Part shown: in pieces, positions 37,685-47,930 of the stretch
Position numbering within the stretch: position 1 is the first letter of the stretch
Layout: each line of letters opens with the position of its first letter
Origin: Elainella sp. Prado103
GTDB taxonomy: Bacteria > Cyanobacteriota > Cyanobacteriia > Elainellales > Elainellaceae
DNA: 64,000 nucleotides
Assembly (NCBI GenBank): GCA_025454395.1
Contig: JALOOM010000006.1
Span: 27,399 to 91,398 of the forward strand
Direction of reading: 5' to 3'
The notes under the pieces: generated by a model
Told to the model about the DNA's origin: nothing
What the model saw: the letters and a program-made list of their open reading frames with translations, nothing else
Database searches by the model: none
Program-made: the position numbers and the translations under genes

Positions 37685-38068
37685 TTAGAGCGAGTCGGGC
37701 TCCGATCGCTCCAATGCGGCAATCTCGGGGTGTTCCATACGATACTTCATTCCTACCTGCCAACATTCGGTGACCAGCTTGTGCCAAGGTAGCAAAACCG
37801 CAGTTTCAACCCCTGCCCGCCCATCAGTTGCATGAAACATGACTTGAACCGTATTAACCTCTTGTTGAGCCTGCGTCACCCGATCGAGCAGATCCATCTG
37901 GGCTTCAGGGCTAAGAAAGTCAATGCGATGGTTTTCTAACAGCGTGCGCGATCGAGCAAACCAATATTGAAAATCTTCTAAAAGCGGTTGCAATAAAGTT
38001 TTAAGAAGATTCTGCTCAGGTAAATCAGAACCAGAAGTCAGCATTGATCGAAAAATCTGAGAATTCAT
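37685..38068 (-). CDS. DUF2605 family protein
   Basis: 127 residues with LLKTLLQPLLEDFQYWFARS, FHATDGRAGV and PWHKLVTECWQV, the DUF2605 pattern. It is soluble and helical and known only from cyanobacteria. It is transcribed toward the DUF2973 gene and away from thrS. Confidence 0.75.
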   Translation of the reverse strand: MNSQIFRSMLTSGSDLPEQNLLKTLLQPLLEDFQYWFARSRTLLENHRIDFLSPEAQMDLLDRVTQAQQEVNTVQVMFHATDGRAGVETAVLLPWHKLVTECWQVGMKYRMEHPEIAALERSEPDSL

Positions 38069-38235
38069 CTGTTCAATAGCTTAACGCACTTTACACTTCT
38101 TAACAATTCTCGATGCAATCCTCAGAAAAATGCCTGATCTTTCAGCATGAGCTTGGCGAAAATCAGCACGCTTAAACGACTCAGCTCGATAAGATAGAAG
38201 TCTGATCTTAATTGTTATCTGTGGTTCAGTTACCC

Positions 38236-40074
38236 ATGCTCAAGCCAGATGCCTCTGCTGTTGAAACCGCTGTAGAACAGTCTCCCAAAATTTATTTGCC
38301 GCGGACGAGTGAATCAGAGTCGCTAAAGCGGATTCGTCACACGACTTCCCATGTGATGGCCATGGCAGTGCAAAAACTGTTTCCCAAAGCGCAGGTGACG
38401 ATCGGGCCTTGGATTGAGAATGGGTTTTACTATGATTTTGATAGTCCTGATCCCTTCACGGAGAAAGATTTGAAGGCGATCAAAAAGGAAATGATCAAAA
38501 TCATCAAGCGAAAATTGCCGGTGCGGCGCGAAGAGGTGAGCCGCGAAGAAGCCGCTCGTCGAATTACGGCGATTCGAGAGCCCTATAAGCTAGAAATTCT
38601 GGCGGACATTCAATCTGAACCGATCACGATCTACCATTTGGGCGAAGAATGGTGGGATCTCTGCGCTGGCCCCCATGTCGAAAATACGATCGATCTCAAT
38701 CCAGATGCGATCGATCTAGAGAGCGTAGCTGGGGCTTACTGGCGCGGGGATGAAACCAAGGCCCAACTACAACGGATTTACGGCACGGCTTGGGAAACTC
38801 CAGAACAGTTGGCTGAGTACAAACGCCGCAAGGAAGAAGCTCTGCGCCGTGATCATCGCCGGTTGGGGAAAGAATTGGGCTTGTTTATCTTTGCTGATCC
38901 GGTCGGGCCCGGCTTGCCCCTCTGGACTCCCAAAGGAACCGTATTGCGATCGCTCCTGGAGGATTTTTTGAAGCAGGAGCAACTGAAGCGCGGTTATTTG
39001 CCAGTGGTATCGCCCCATATTGCCCGGATCGATCTGTTTAAAACATCGGGACATTGGCAGAAATACAAAGAAGATATGTTTCCGATGATGGCGGATGGGG
39101 AAGAGGAGCGCGCCACTGAACAAGGGTTTGTGCTCAAGCCGATGAACTGTCCGTTTCATATTCAAATTTACAAGAGTGAACTGCGTTCCTATCGCAACTT
39201 GCCGATGCGATTGGCGGAGTTTGGTACAGTCTATCGGTATGAGCAGTCGGGTGAGTTAGGCGGATTAACCCGAGTTCGGGGGTTCACCGTGGATGATGCC
39301 CACCTGTTTGTGACTCCGGAACAGCTAGATGCCGAATTTTTGCGAGTCGTCGAACTGATTCAGTTTGTGTTTGAGAGTTTGCAACTCAAAAACTTTCGGG
39401 CTCGGCTCAGTTTTCGCGATCCAGCCTCCGACAAATATATCGGTTCCGACGAGATTTGGGATAAGGCGCAGACAGCGATCCGACGAGCGGTTGAAACCTT
39501 GAATATGGAACATTTTGAGGGGATTGGGGAAGCCGCCTTCTATGGGCCAAAGCTCGACTTTATCTTCCGGGATGCGCTCGATCGAGAATGGCAATTGGGG
39601 ACGGTTCAAGTAGACTACAACCTGCCCGAACGGTTTGACCTAGAATATGTGGCCGAGGATGGCAGTCGTAAGCGACCCGTGATGATCCACCGGGCTCCCT
39701 TCGGCTCTTTAGAGCGGCTGATTGGGATTTTGATTGAGGAATATGCGGGCGATTTTCCCCTCTGGTTAGCCCCGATCCAAATTCGGCTGTTGCCAGTGAC
39801 CGAAGAGGTGCTCGATTTCTGTCACCAAGTGGCTGACCAAATGCGTTTGATCGGGGTGCGCGTTGAGGTTGATACCAGTGGTGAGCGGCTGGGCAAACTG
39901 ATTCGCAATGCCGAAAAAGAGAAAATTCCGGTTATGGCAGTCGTTGGTGCGAAGGAAGCTGAATCCAACGCCCTCAGTATCCGTACCCGATCGGCCGGAG
40001 AACTGGGGAGCTTGGCTGTTGCCGAGGTAATCGATCGGCTCAAAACAGCCATTACGGCATACGGCAACTTTTAG
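38236..40074 (+). CDS. thrS: Threonyl-tRNA synthetase lacking the TGS domain
   Basis: 612 residues. It starts almost directly in the editing domain (RIRHTTSHVMAMAVQKLF, then DLCAGPHVEN), so the N-terminal TGS domain of the E. coli enzyme is absent, as I recall for cyanobacterial ThrS. The class II catalytic core has the zinc ligands in MNCPFHIQ, DDAHLF and IHRAPFGSLERL; an anticodon-binding domain (about 510-612) closes the protein. A TTG at 38212 gives a longer frame, but the ATG at 38236 is preferred. Its stop is one base from the hisC stop on the other strand. Confidence 0.95.
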   Translation: MLKPDASAVETAVEQSPKIYLPRTSESESLKRIRHTTSHVMAMAVQKLFPKAQVTIGPWIENGFYYDFDSPDPFTEKDLKAIKKEMIKIIKRKLPVRREEVSREEAARRITAIREPYKLEILADIQSEPITIYHLGEEWWDLCAGPHVENTIDLNPDAIDLESVAGAYWRGDETKAQLQRIYGTAWETPEQLAEYKRRKEEALRRDHRRLGKELGLFIFADPVGPGLPLWTPKGTVLRSLLEDFLKQEQLKRGYLPVVSPHIARIDLFKTSGHWQKYKEDMFPMMADGEEERATEQGFVLKPMNCPFHIQIYKSELRSYRNLPMRLAEFGTVYRYEQSGELGGLTRVRGFTVDDAHLFVTPEQLDAEFLRVVELIQFVFESLQLKNFRARLSFRDPASDKYIGSDEIWDKAQTAIRRAVETLNMEHFEGIGEAAFYGPKLDFIFRDALDREWQLGTVQVDYNLPERFDLEYVAEDGSRKRPVMIHRAPFGSLERLIGILIEEYAGDFPLWLAPIQIRLLPVTEEVLDFCHQVADQMRLIGVRVEVDTSGERLGKLIRNAEKEKIPVMAVVGAKEAESNALSIRTRSAGELGSLAVAEVIDRLKTAITAYGNF

Positions 40075-40075
40075 C

Positions 40076-41242
40076 TCAGGCTGGGGGGATCGTGAACCTT
40101 GACTGAGCCCCCAGCCAGTCTTCTAAGGCGCTGACCAAAGCCTGACACTCTGGGTCTGTCCCGATCGAAATGCGGAGAAACTGGTCGATGCGGGGCAGGC
40201 GGAAATGACGCACAATAATGTTGCGTTCGCGGAGGGCAGCAGCAAGTTGAGCGGCATCATGGTCAGGGTGATGCACAAACACAAAGTTGGCGGCTGAGGG
40301 CAATACCTTAAACCCCAAGCAATAGAGCTGATCGATCAGCCATTCCCGACTGGCAACCACGGCTTGACGGGTTTGCTCAAAGTAGTCGCGATCCCGGAAT
40401 GCAGCAACCGCTCCAGCAATTGCGAGCCGACCGAGGGGATAGGAATTGAAGCTATTTTTGACTCGTTCAAGTGCTTCAATCAAGACCGGATTGCCCACGG
40501 CAAAGCCCACTCGTAAACCCGCCAATGATCGCCCTTTCGAGCAGGTTTGAATGATCAATAAATTGGGATGTTGATCAATTAAAGCGATCGCCGTTTCACC
40601 CCCAAAATCGATGTAGGCTTCGTCGATCACCACCACAGCATCAGTTTGAGTAGCCAGTTGGGCAATTTGCTCCAGCGGCAATAAACAGCCTGTGGGAGCA
40701 TTGGGGTTAGGAAAAATAATACCACCGTTGGGACGCAGGTAATCTTCGATCCGAATTTGAAAGGAAGCATCTAGGGGAATCTGAATAGATTCAATTTCGT
40801 ACAGCTTGCAGAAGACTGGATAGAAGCTATAGGTAATATCTGGGTAGAGAATAGGCAGATCATGTTTGAGTAAACCACCGAAGGTGTGGGCTAATACTTC
40901 ATCGGAACCATTACCGACAAATACCGATTGAGCAGAAACGCCATAATAATCGCCGATCGCCTGTTTGAGTAAATCTGCGTTTGGATCGGGGTAAAGTTTG
41001 AGGGATTCAATGGTTTCTGCCTGGATCGCTGCCAAAACCATCTCGGACGGCGGATAGGGATTTTCGTTGGTGTTGAGTTTAATCAACCGATTGAGCTTGG
41101 GTTGCTCTCCTGGTACATAAGGTGTAAGCGTATGCACCACCGGACTCCAATAGCGGCTGAGCTGCTCGACTTTCGTGCCCAATTCCGATTTCCTGAATTC
41201 AGATTTTTCCAATTCAGATTTTTCCGATTCAAACCCACTCAT
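40076..41242 (-). CDS. hisC: Histidinol-phosphate aminotransferase with repeat-extended N-terminus
   Basis: 388 residues, PLP-dependent. It transaminates imidazole acetol phosphate in histidine synthesis. [35 protein letters not shown] and the PLP Lys in [14 protein letters not shown] are present. The first 24 residues are an unusual charged repeat ([14 protein letters not shown]) encoded by a 15-bp tandem repeat, in place of a normal N-terminus. It ends one base from thrS (tail to tail) and lies 113 bp downstream of hpt on the same strand. Confidence 0.92.
   Translation of the reverse strand: MSGFESEKSELEKSEFRKSELGTKVEQLSRYWSPVVHTLTPYVPGEQPKLNRLIKLNTNENPYPPSEMVLAAIQAETIESLKLYPDPNADLLKQAIGDYYGVSAQSVFVGNGSDEVLAHTFGGLLKHDLPILYPDITYSFYPVFCKLYEIESIQIPLDASFQIRIEDYLRPNGGIIFPNPNAPTGCLLPLEQIAQLATQTDAVVVIDEAYIDFGGETAIALIDQHPNLLIIQTCSKGRSLAGLRVGFAVGNPVLIEALERVKNSFNSYPLGRLAIAGAVAAFRDRDYFEQTRQAVVASREWLIDQLYCLGFKVLPSAANFVFVHHPDHDAAQLAAALRERNIIVRHFRLPRIDQFLRISIGTDPECQALVSALEDWLGAQSRFTIPPA
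41181..41240. repeat. 15-bp tandem repeat inside the hisC 5' end
   Basis: AATTCAGATTTTTCC at 41196 and 41211 with diverged copies on both sides. The unit is a multiple of three, so it keeps frame and encodes a five-residue Glu-Lys-Ser-Glu-Leu/Phe repeat. Confidence 0.9.
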
Positions 41243-41355
41243 GATGCCTACTCAATCCATGCAAAATCCTTTCGCATTATCGCTTGTTTGCGTCCATTCG
41301 GGGGATCCAGAACTGGGTGAACCGATCGAATGTGACCTTTTGTCCTTAAGAGCGT

Positions 41356-42357
41356 TTAAGTCAGCGAGCCCAACCCTACCGCCACTGGAAACAACAGGTA
41401 TTCCAGGAAAAACAATTTCCAAATGAACTGATAAAACCTGGCCACTTCTGATTTGTGCTGTAAATCGATCGATCGACTGCGCCACCAAAGCAAGCCCAAA
41501 AGCAAGAGATGACTGATACTCAAGAACATCCCATTCACACCGGGTAAAAGGAAACCTGCTCCAATCATGCCAACATAGCAAATCGTTAAGACCCAACGAG
41601 CCAAGTTAAATACCGCTGGAGCACCCAACCGGATGGTAAAAGTGGTGATTTTGTATTGACGATCGCCTTCCAGATCGGGAATATCTTTAAAGATAGCGAT
41701 TGCAAACGTGAAGACTAGAATGAATACCGTTAAACACCAAACAGTAGCCGGAATCTGCACCATTCCGCCCAAGCGTTGATTGAAATGTAAAAACAATCCC
41801 AGATTGACGATCGCCCCTCGCACCGAAAAGATACATAGTGCAGCCCAGATCGGAAATCGCTTCAGCCGAATGGGCGGTAGAGAATAGGCAGTACCAATCA
41901 AAACACTGATCCAAACGGTGGCGAGTAAGAACGCGCCTTGCCAGGCCGAAAGCAGTAACGCTAAGCTGCCCGTGATGCCCACGATCGCCCAACCCTGTCG
42001 GCGTGAGAATTCACCTGAAGCAATCGGCAAATGGGGCTTGTTGACCCGATCGATCGCCACATCTTCTAGTTGATTTAAGCCCACAATGTAAACATTGCCG
42101 CAGAGACAGGCTACTAGCGCACCCAGCCAAATTAGCAAAGACCATCCGTCGATCGGTCTGCTGTTTTCCACGCTAGCCAACAAAAACAAGCCAACCGCAC
42201 TGAGACTGGTGCCGATCACCGTATGGGGGCGAGAGAACTTCCAAAAAGCATAGAGTTTGGGCAGATGACGCTGAACTAAATTTGAGGCCGCCCTAGGCTG
42301 TGGGGCAATACTGGGTTGGGGAGCATCGGCAGACTTAGAAGGAGGAATCGGGCGCAT
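41356..42357 (-). CDS. hpt: Homogentisate phytyltransferase (UbiA family)
   Basis: 333 residues with about eight membrane helices. The prenyl-diphosphate motif NQLEDVAIDRVNKPHLPIASGE (NxxxDxxxD, split here as NQLED and VAIDRVNKP) is the mark of homogentisate prenyltransferases, and the first helix WKFSRPHTVIGTSLS agrees. It joins homogentisate to phytyl diphosphate, the committed step of tocopherol synthesis. The later pathway gene (tocopherol methyltransferase) lies 600 bp away on the same strand. The first 30 residues are Pro/Ala-rich and variable. Confidence 0.88.
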   Translation of the reverse strand: MRPIPPSKSADAPQPSIAPQPRAASNLVQRHLPKLYAFWKFSRPHTVIGTSLSAVGLFLLASVENSRPIDGWSLLIWLGALVACLCGNVYIVGLNQLEDVAIDRVNKPHLPIASGEFSRRQGWAIVGITGSLALLLSAWQGAFLLATVWISVLIGTAYSLPPIRLKRFPIWAALCIFSVRGAIVNLGLFLHFNQRLGGMVQIPATVWCLTVFILVFTFAIAIFKDIPDLEGDRQYKITTFTIRLGAPAVFNLARWVLTICYVGMIGAGFLLPGVNGMFLSISHLLLLGLLWWRSRSIDLQHKSEVARFYQFIWKLFFLEYLLFPVAVGLGSLT

Positions 42358-42435
42358 AGGGGGATGATGAAGGGTTTTCGGACTGATCTTAGAGCTTTAT
42401 GCTAGAAACAGCGCAACTCATGAAAGGTGGAACCG

Positions 42436-42837
42436 ATGGGACAGTATGAACGGCTGGTATTAATGGCAGAGGATGAACTGACCCAATACAGCACCGATGC
42501 CCGCAAGATGGAAAAACTGCGACAAAAAATCGGTTTATCTGTGAGTGCGGCGGAGCAGAAGCAGATCAAGCAACAACTGGAAGCCGAATTGCCAACCGGC
42601 GGCCTGGGCAAATTGGTGGAGGAACAACGGCAAACCGTGGCATTACCCTTTTGGGGCATTGCAGGGCTAGGGTTGTTGCTCGGGATTTCGTTCATGCAAC
42701 CGTTAGATCTGCTTGCTACGATCGCCGGTACAGGATTGGCAATCGCGATCCAAAAATGGGGCTGGAAGTTGGAAGCAAAACGGCTCGTCCTGAAAACCCT
42801 AGAGGAGATCGAAGCACGAATCCGTCAGCCGGACTAA
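42436..42837 (+). CDS. Small membrane protein between two tocopherol genes
   Basis: 133 residues. A charged helical N-terminal half (LTQYSTDARKMEKLRQKIG) is followed by two short hydrophobic segments (LPFWGIAGLGLLLGISFM and LLATIAGTGLAIAI) and a basic, charged end. I do not recognise a family. AAAGGTGG lies 6 bp before the ATG. It is divergent from hpt and convergent with the methyltransferase gene. Confidence 0.6.
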   Translation: MGQYERLVLMAEDELTQYSTDARKMEKLRQKIGLSVSAAEQKQIKQQLEAELPTGGLGKLVEEQRQTVALPFWGIAGLGLLLGISFMQPLDLLATIAGTGLAIAIQKWGWKLEAKRLVLKTLEEIEARIRQPD

Positions 42838-42853
42838 TCCTAGCGGTTCCAAT

Positions 42854-42929
42854 GCAGCCAGACAAGAGGCTGGACGAGAGGCAGCCAGACAAGATGCCGA
42901 ACAAAATGCCGAACAAGATGCCGGACAAG
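42854..42929. repeat. 12-bp tandem repeat, about 6 copies, degenerate
   Basis: ATGCCGAACAAG-type units at 42894, 42906 and 42918, preceded by related GCAGCCAGACAAG units. It fills the space between two convergent stop codons. Confidence 0.85.
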
Positions 42930-42955
42930 AGGTCGTAGTTTATACTTGGAACCCG

Positions 42956-43801
42956 TCATCCAGGTTTGGTACCGCTCAACACCCCAAATTTGACCAACCC
43001 CCGTTGATACCCCCGACTCATCAACCCCAGAGATAGAGCCGCTTGGATCGTTGACCAGCCCGATCGCAACAGTCCTATGATGGCGGTCGGAGTGAGGGCA
43101 GAATCGATCACCACATTCCAGAAGGGGGCTACGGCATCCGACCAATCTGTGCTACGGAGATTTTGCCAGCCGACGGTTTGGGCGATCGTCTCATATTCTG
43201 GCAAAGAGATCACGAACGGGAGGCAGTAAACCCGATAGATTTTGGCCAAATGTTGCTGCTCATCGGCCGTCAACGCTGGTGGAACAGGACGATGACACCA
43301 AGTGGCCATCAGCACCGTGCCACCTGGTTTGAGCACTCGCCAGCATTCCGCCAGGAACTGTCGCTTGTCCGGCATATGTTCGCCGCTTTCTAGCGACCAG
43401 ACCAGATCAAACGAGGCATCGGCAAAAGGCATCTGAAGGGCATCCGCCACCTGAAAATGGGCCCGATCGCTCAACCCAGCAGTTATCGATCGTTCGGTGG
43501 CCCGTTTGGACTGGACTGGGCTCAAAGTAATGCCCTGGACAGAGGCAGCAAACTTGTCAGCCAGGTAAAGTGAACTGCCCCCGATCCCACAACCCACATC
43601 CAAAATTTGGGTCGCCTGCGATACATTGCCCCAATCCAGCAAGGCCTCAATCAAATCAATTTGGGCTTGGCGGCGTTCTTTGCGGTCTTGGCCATCGGCT
43701 CCGTAATAGCCGTGGTGCATATGCTCTCCCCAGATCTGCTCCCACAGTTCAGAAGAGGCATCATAAAACTGCTGAATTTGTTGCTGTAGCGTAAAAGTCA
43801 T
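42956..43801 (-). CDS. Gamma-tocopherol methyltransferase (SAM-dependent)
   Basis: 281 residues. WEQIWGEHMHHGYYG, RRQAQIDLIEALLDWG, the SAM motif ILDVGCGIGGSSLYLA, VWSLESGEHMPDK and ATWCHRPVPP are closely like the cyanobacterial tocopherol O-methyltransferase (VTE4 type). It methylates gamma-tocopherol to alpha-tocopherol at the membrane. MPBQ methyltransferases are related, but the HMHHGYYG and ATWCHRP blocks favour the tocopherol branch. The nearby hpt gene supports this. Confidence 0.82.
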   Translation of the reverse strand: MTFTLQQQIQQFYDASSELWEQIWGEHMHHGYYGADGQDRKERRQAQIDLIEALLDWGNVSQATQILDVGCGIGGSSLYLADKFAASVQGITLSPVQSKRATERSITAGLSDRAHFQVADALQMPFADASFDLVWSLESGEHMPDKRQFLAECWRVLKPGGTVLMATWCHRPVPPALTADEQQHLAKIYRVYCLPFVISLPEYETIAQTVGWQNLRSTDWSDAVAPFWNVVIDSALTPTAIIGLLRSGWSTIQAALSLGLMSRGYQRGLVKFGVLSGTKPG

Positions 43802-43880
43802 GCTGGCAGTAATCTCGAAACAGTGAGTTTTAACTAGCTCTATTTTCTACCGTGAAACCCTTACCGATCGAACCTATCTC

Positions 43881-45215
43881 ATGACGGTTGCTCGTACAGT
43901 TTGCTTGGGATTTATCACAGTCATCACAGTTGGGATGTTGCTGTTGCTGCTGCCCTTTGCCCAGGTGAGCGGCACTTGGGGCGATCCGGTGGTGGCCCTT
44001 TTCACTTCAACTTCTGCGGTTTGTGTGACAGGGCTAGTGGTTGTCGATACCGGCAGCTATTTTTCGTTTTGGGGGCAGTTATTTATTATGCTGCTGATCC
44101 AGGTTGGCGGGCTAGGCTACATGACGGCCACCACATTTCTGCTGTTGCTGATTGGGCGACGGCTCGGGCTACGGGACAAAATCGCCATTCAGCAATCACT
44201 GGATAAAGAGGGTTTATCGGGGGCGAGGCAACTGATCAAATCGATCATCGCTGTGACCTTAATTTTCGAGCTGACGGGAGCCTTCGCCATGATGCCAGTC
44301 TTTATTCCCGACTACGGCTGGAATTACGGGATCTGGCTGTCTGTTTTCCATAGTGTCAGTGCCTTTAATAACGCTGGATTTGGGCTGTTTCCAGACAATA
44401 TGATTCGCTATGCCACCTCGATCCCCATCAATATCGTGATTCCCCTGCTGATCATTTTTGGTGGGATTGGCTATCAGGTGATCATGGATCTCTACTTCCT
44501 ACTGCGCGATCGATTGCAGCATCACCGGAGATGTATTGTGCTGCCGCTCAATTTCAAAATGGTGGTCAACACGACTGTGGGATTGCTAGTGTTTGGCACG
44601 ATCGCCTTTTTGTTTGTGGAGTACCACAACCCGGATACTTTTGCCCCGTTCACATTTGGTGAGAAACTGCTGCTGGCCTGGTTTCAAGGGGTGGTGCCTC
44701 GCACAGCCGGATTTAACAGCATTGACTACGCCAAAATGACGGAAGCAGGCTGGTTTATTACCATTATTCTGATGTTCATCGGAGCGAGCCCAGGCGGCAC
44801 AGGTGGTGGCATCAAAACTACGACATTTCGGGTCTTGTTTGACTGTACCAAGGCCGTTTTGCAGGGTAAGGAAGATGTGATCTGCTACAACCGGCAAATT
44901 CCGCTGCCGCTAGTGCTCAAAGCCGTGGGTGTGGTGTTTGGTTCGATGATGACGGTGCTGATTTCCACTGCCCTGATTGGGTTGGCCGATCGAGAAATGG
45001 GGATCATTCGTATTCTGTTTGAGGTCGTCTCTGGTTTTGCTACAGTGGGGCTATCGACTGGCATTACGGCAGGTCTCTCTGTGTTTTCGAAGCTCGTTTT
45101 AGTCGTAACCATGTATGTTGGTCGAGTGGGAGTTTTGTTGCTCATGTCAGCGGTCTTAGGTGATCCGGAACCCTCATCGATCAATTACCCAGAAGAAAAC
45201 TTGTTGGTCGGATAA
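43881..45215 (+). CDS. ktrB: Potassium uptake channel subunit KtrB (TrkH family)
   Basis: 444 residues with eight membrane helices and four pore loops. The four filter segments are visible: TSAVCVTGLVV, VSAFNNAGFGLF, VPRTAGFNSID and GFATVGLSTGI, each with the key Gly. It imports K+, probably coupled to Na+. The KtrA regulator follows 149 bp downstream. Confidence 0.92.
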   Translation: MTVARTVCLGFITVITVGMLLLLLPFAQVSGTWGDPVVALFTSTSAVCVTGLVVVDTGSYFSFWGQLFIMLLIQVGGLGYMTATTFLLLLIGRRLGLRDKIAIQQSLDKEGLSGARQLIKSIIAVTLIFELTGAFAMMPVFIPDYGWNYGIWLSVFHSVSAFNNAGFGLFPDNMIRYATSIPINIVIPLLIIFGGIGYQVIMDLYFLLRDRLQHHRRCIVLPLNFKMVVNTTVGLLVFGTIAFLFVEYHNPDTFAPFTFGEKLLLAWFQGVVPRTAGFNSIDYAKMTEAGWFITIILMFIGASPGGTGGGIKTTTFRVLFDCTKAVLQGKEDVICYNRQIPLPLVLKAVGVVFGSMMTVLISTALIGLADREMGIIRILFEVVSGFATVGLSTGITAGLSVFSKLVLVVTMYVGRVGVLLLMSAVLGDPEPSSINYPEENLLVG

Positions 45216-45364
45216 GGGTAGTATTTTTCCCCTGGAGTTCCTGATCGAATGGGGGTACGGTTATGTTAAGTTTTGAGTAGCTGAGGTCATTCGGTTGTCA
45301 GCCAGAGGAGACCTTTTGATCAGAGTTCTTAAAGCCAATTTCTCTACGTTACAGGCTGCATATT

Positions 45365-46069
45365 GTGAGTCTTTCTTCTCTTTCTTCCTTAAGCTTTTTT
45401 AAGAGTCTTCGTTCTAATAATCGCCAGTTTGCTGTTGTGGGGTTAGGGCGCTTTGGGCGGGCCGTTTGTATGACCTTGCATCATTTGGGCTACGAGGTGC
45501 TAGGGGTTGATTCGGACGAGCGCCGCGTGAATCAGGCGATCAACGATGAAATTGCTTCCCATGCCCTCTCTCTGGACTCCACCGATCCTTCTGCCTTACG
45601 GGAGGCTGGGTTATTTGAACTGGATACCGTGATTGTGGCGATCGGTAACTTCATCCAGGAAAGCGTGATTACCACACTCAATTTGAAAGAGGGCGGTGTC
45701 CCCCATGTGGTTGCCAAGGCTTCGTCCGAAATTCATGGCAAGCTGCTTAAGCGAGTTGGTGCTGACCATGTCGTTTATCCAGAGCATGAGATGGGGTGTG
45801 AGCTGGCCCGCTCCCTCACCCGCCCAGGGTTGCTAGAACGGTTTGAGCTTGATCCGGATCACAGCATTGTGGAAGTAGTGGTACCAGTAGAATTTGATGG
45901 CAAAACGATCGCCGATCTCGATCTGCGCAAACGCTACGGCTTAAACCTGCTGGCAGTCTGTCAGGATGGCAAGTTTGAAATCAACCCCAGTCCGGTGACT
46001 CGCCTTGCGAAAGGCTGGCTGATGGTGGTGATTGGAGCCAATAAGTGCATCGATCGACTGCCAGTTTGA
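45365..46069 (+). CDS. ktrA: Potassium uptake regulator KtrA (RCK/TrkA domain)
   Basis: 234 residues. The NAD/ATP-binding fold FAVVGLGRFGRAVCMTLHHLGYEVLGVDSDE (GxGxxG with acidic end of beta-2) is followed by a TrkA_C domain near 150-230. An octameric ring of KtrA gates KtrB in response to nucleotides. The GTG at 45365 gives a short Ser-Leu-rich leader (SLSSLSSLSFF); no closer Met precedes the fold. Confidence 0.9.
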   Translation: MSLSSLSSLSFFKSLRSNNRQFAVVGLGRFGRAVCMTLHHLGYEVLGVDSDERRVNQAINDEIASHALSLDSTDPSALREAGLFELDTVIVAIGNFIQESVITTLNLKEGGVPHVVAKASSEIHGKLLKRVGADHVVYPEHEMGCELARSLTRPGLLERFELDPDHSIVEVVVPVEFDGKTIADLDLRKRYGLNLLAVCQDGKFEINPSPVTRLAKGWLMVVIGANKCIDRLPV

Positions 46070-46170
46070 CCTGGTTTTTTGACCCAGGCTAGCATCCGAG
46101 CCTGTTAGAACCAGCTCAAGCCAGACCCAGATTTGCAACTTGCCAGAGATAAATCTAGAGATTAACAGAT

Positions 46171-47319
46171 ATGAGCCTGCGGGTGATTGGACTGATTAGT
46201 GGCACTTCGGTCGATGGGATCGATGCTGCATTAGTAGAGCTGTCGGGTAGCCAAGCTGATTTGCAGGTGAATCTGCTCCAAGGGGAAACCTATCCTTACC
46301 CCGCTGCTCTGCGATCACAAATTCTGGATGTCTGTGCAGGTGAGCCCCTATCCATGTCAGCATTGGCTGAGCTAGATGATGCCATTGCGGAGGTTTTTGC
46401 TGCGGCTGCCCTGAACTTGCAGGCGAAACACGCCCCTGTAGACTTGATCGGCTCCCATGGTCAAACGGCTTACCATCGTCCCCCGCAGGGCGCTACCCTG
46501 GGCTATAGCCTCCAATTGGGTCGAGGTGCCTTGATTGCCCATCGGACGGGCATTACCACGATCAGTAATTTCCGGGCGGCTGATCTGGCCGTGGGAGGGC
46601 AGGGTGCGCCCCTAGTCCCGCCGGTCGATGCTTGTTTGCTGCGCCATGATCAACTCGATCGCTGCTTACAAAATCTAGGTGGGATCGGTAATGTCACCTA
46701 TTTGCCTGCTCAATCGCGGGGAGAACCGATTTGCGGTTGGGATACGGGCCCCGGCAATGCACTGATCGATCTGGCGGTCAGTCAATTTACCTCAGGAGCC
46801 CAAACCTTCGATCGCAACGGTGCCTGGGCCGCCCAAGGAATGCCCTGTACCGCTTTGGTCAACCGCTGGATGGAGCATCCCTTCTTTCAGCAAGCGCCTC
46901 CGAAATCAACCGGCAGAGAGCTGTTTGGGGTCGATTATTTGCACCAGTGCCTTCAAGATGCGTCTGCCTATCCCCTCTCCCAGGCAGATATTCTGGCCAG
47001 TCTGACCGAATTAACCGCTGCTTCCATTGTCGAGAGTTATCGCCGCTTTTTACCCCGCTTGCCTGCTCAGGTGGCCCTTTGTGGGGGAGGGAGTCACAAC
47101 ACCTACCTACAACAGCGACTGCAAGCTAATCTGGAGTCAACGCAAGTTTGCAGCACGGATGATCTGGGGCTGAATGCTGACTTTAAAGAAGCGATCGCCT
47201 TTGCGGTGTTGGCGTACTGGCGTTACCAGGGGCTACCCGGTAATCTCCCGGAGGTGACAGGGGCAAACTGTCCTGTCCTTCTAGGGGAAATTCACCAGGG
47301 TGGCGCTTACTCCGCGTGA
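46171..47319 (+). CDS. anmK: Anhydro-N-acetylmuramic acid kinase
   Basis: 382 residues. It phosphorylates and opens 1,6-anhydro-MurNAc during peptidoglycan recycling. [59 protein letters not shown] and [12 protein letters not shown] mark the acetate/sugar kinase fold of this family. It follows ktrA by about 100 bp on the same strand. Confidence 0.95.
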   Translation: MSLRVIGLISGTSVDGIDAALVELSGSQADLQVNLLQGETYPYPAALRSQILDVCAGEPLSMSALAELDDAIAEVFAAAALNLQAKHAPVDLIGSHGQTAYHRPPQGATLGYSLQLGRGALIAHRTGITTISNFRAADLAVGGQGAPLVPPVDACLLRHDQLDRCLQNLGGIGNVTYLPAQSRGEPICGWDTGPGNALIDLAVSQFTSGAQTFDRNGAWAAQGMPCTALVNRWMEHPFFQQAPPKSTGRELFGVDYLHQCLQDASAYPLSQADILASLTELTAASIVESYRRFLPRLPAQVALCGGGSHNTYLQQRLQANLESTQVCSTDDLGLNADFKEAIAFAVLAYWRYQGLPGNLPEVTGANCPVLLGEIHQGGAYSA

Positions 47320-47366
47320 TAGCATGAGATGCTATTGAGATTCAGCGTCTGCATTGCGCGGGCAGG

Positions 47367-47831
47367 ATGACAAGGACTCGCACTGTGGATCACAATTTTC
47401 TACTGGAATCGGGGCGATGGACATTGCAGGGGAACTGGCTCGATCGAGATGCCCTCCCAACTGCCGTGAAAGGCAAAATTCTAGTGGCTTGGAGTCGAGA
47501 TGATTGGTTTACGATGGTGACCAAGCTGATTTTCCCTGGCTCTAACCGCGACGAGATTTCGCTGCAATATCGGGGTCGCCTGAATGCCGGTGAGCGGCAA
47601 TATACATTTGTGCTCCAGCATAGCCTTTTGGGACGGGTTGAGGGAGAAGGCTGGATTGCGCCAGAATCGATCGTGCAACGCTATTGGGTTTTGGGCGATC
47701 GGCAGCGGCGCACTGGCTTTGAAACCTTACATCAATTTGGACTTAACAAATATTGCCTATCCAGCAGCATCATGGCTGGGCATTATCTGACCAGCACGAT
47801 GGAAGCGATCGTGGAACGTCAACCTGAGTAG
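47367..47831 (+). CDS. Hypothetical protein, 154 residues
   Basis: A soluble protein that looks beta-rich: WSRDDWFTMVTKLIF, ISLQYRGRLNAGERQYTFVLQHSLLGRVEGEGWI, VQRYWVLGDRQRRTGFETL. The pattern suggests a lipocalin-like or beta-barrel fold, which is inference. No family recognised. It lies 47 bp after anmK on the same strand. Confidence 0.6.
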   Translation: MTRTRTVDHNFLLESGRWTLQGNWLDRDALPTAVKGKILVAWSRDDWFTMVTKLIFPGSNRDEISLQYRGRLNAGERQYTFVLQHSLLGRVEGEGWIAPESIVQRYWVLGDRQRRTGFETLHQFGLNKYCLSSSIMAGHYLTSTMEAIVERQPE

Positions 47832-47930
47832 GATTTGATGTCCCCTTTCTTGGTACTCTGTCCTGAAGGGTTGGTCATTGAGGCATTCAGGATTTTCGCC
47901 CTGGGTGAGTACTCAGGACAGGCAGGCATG

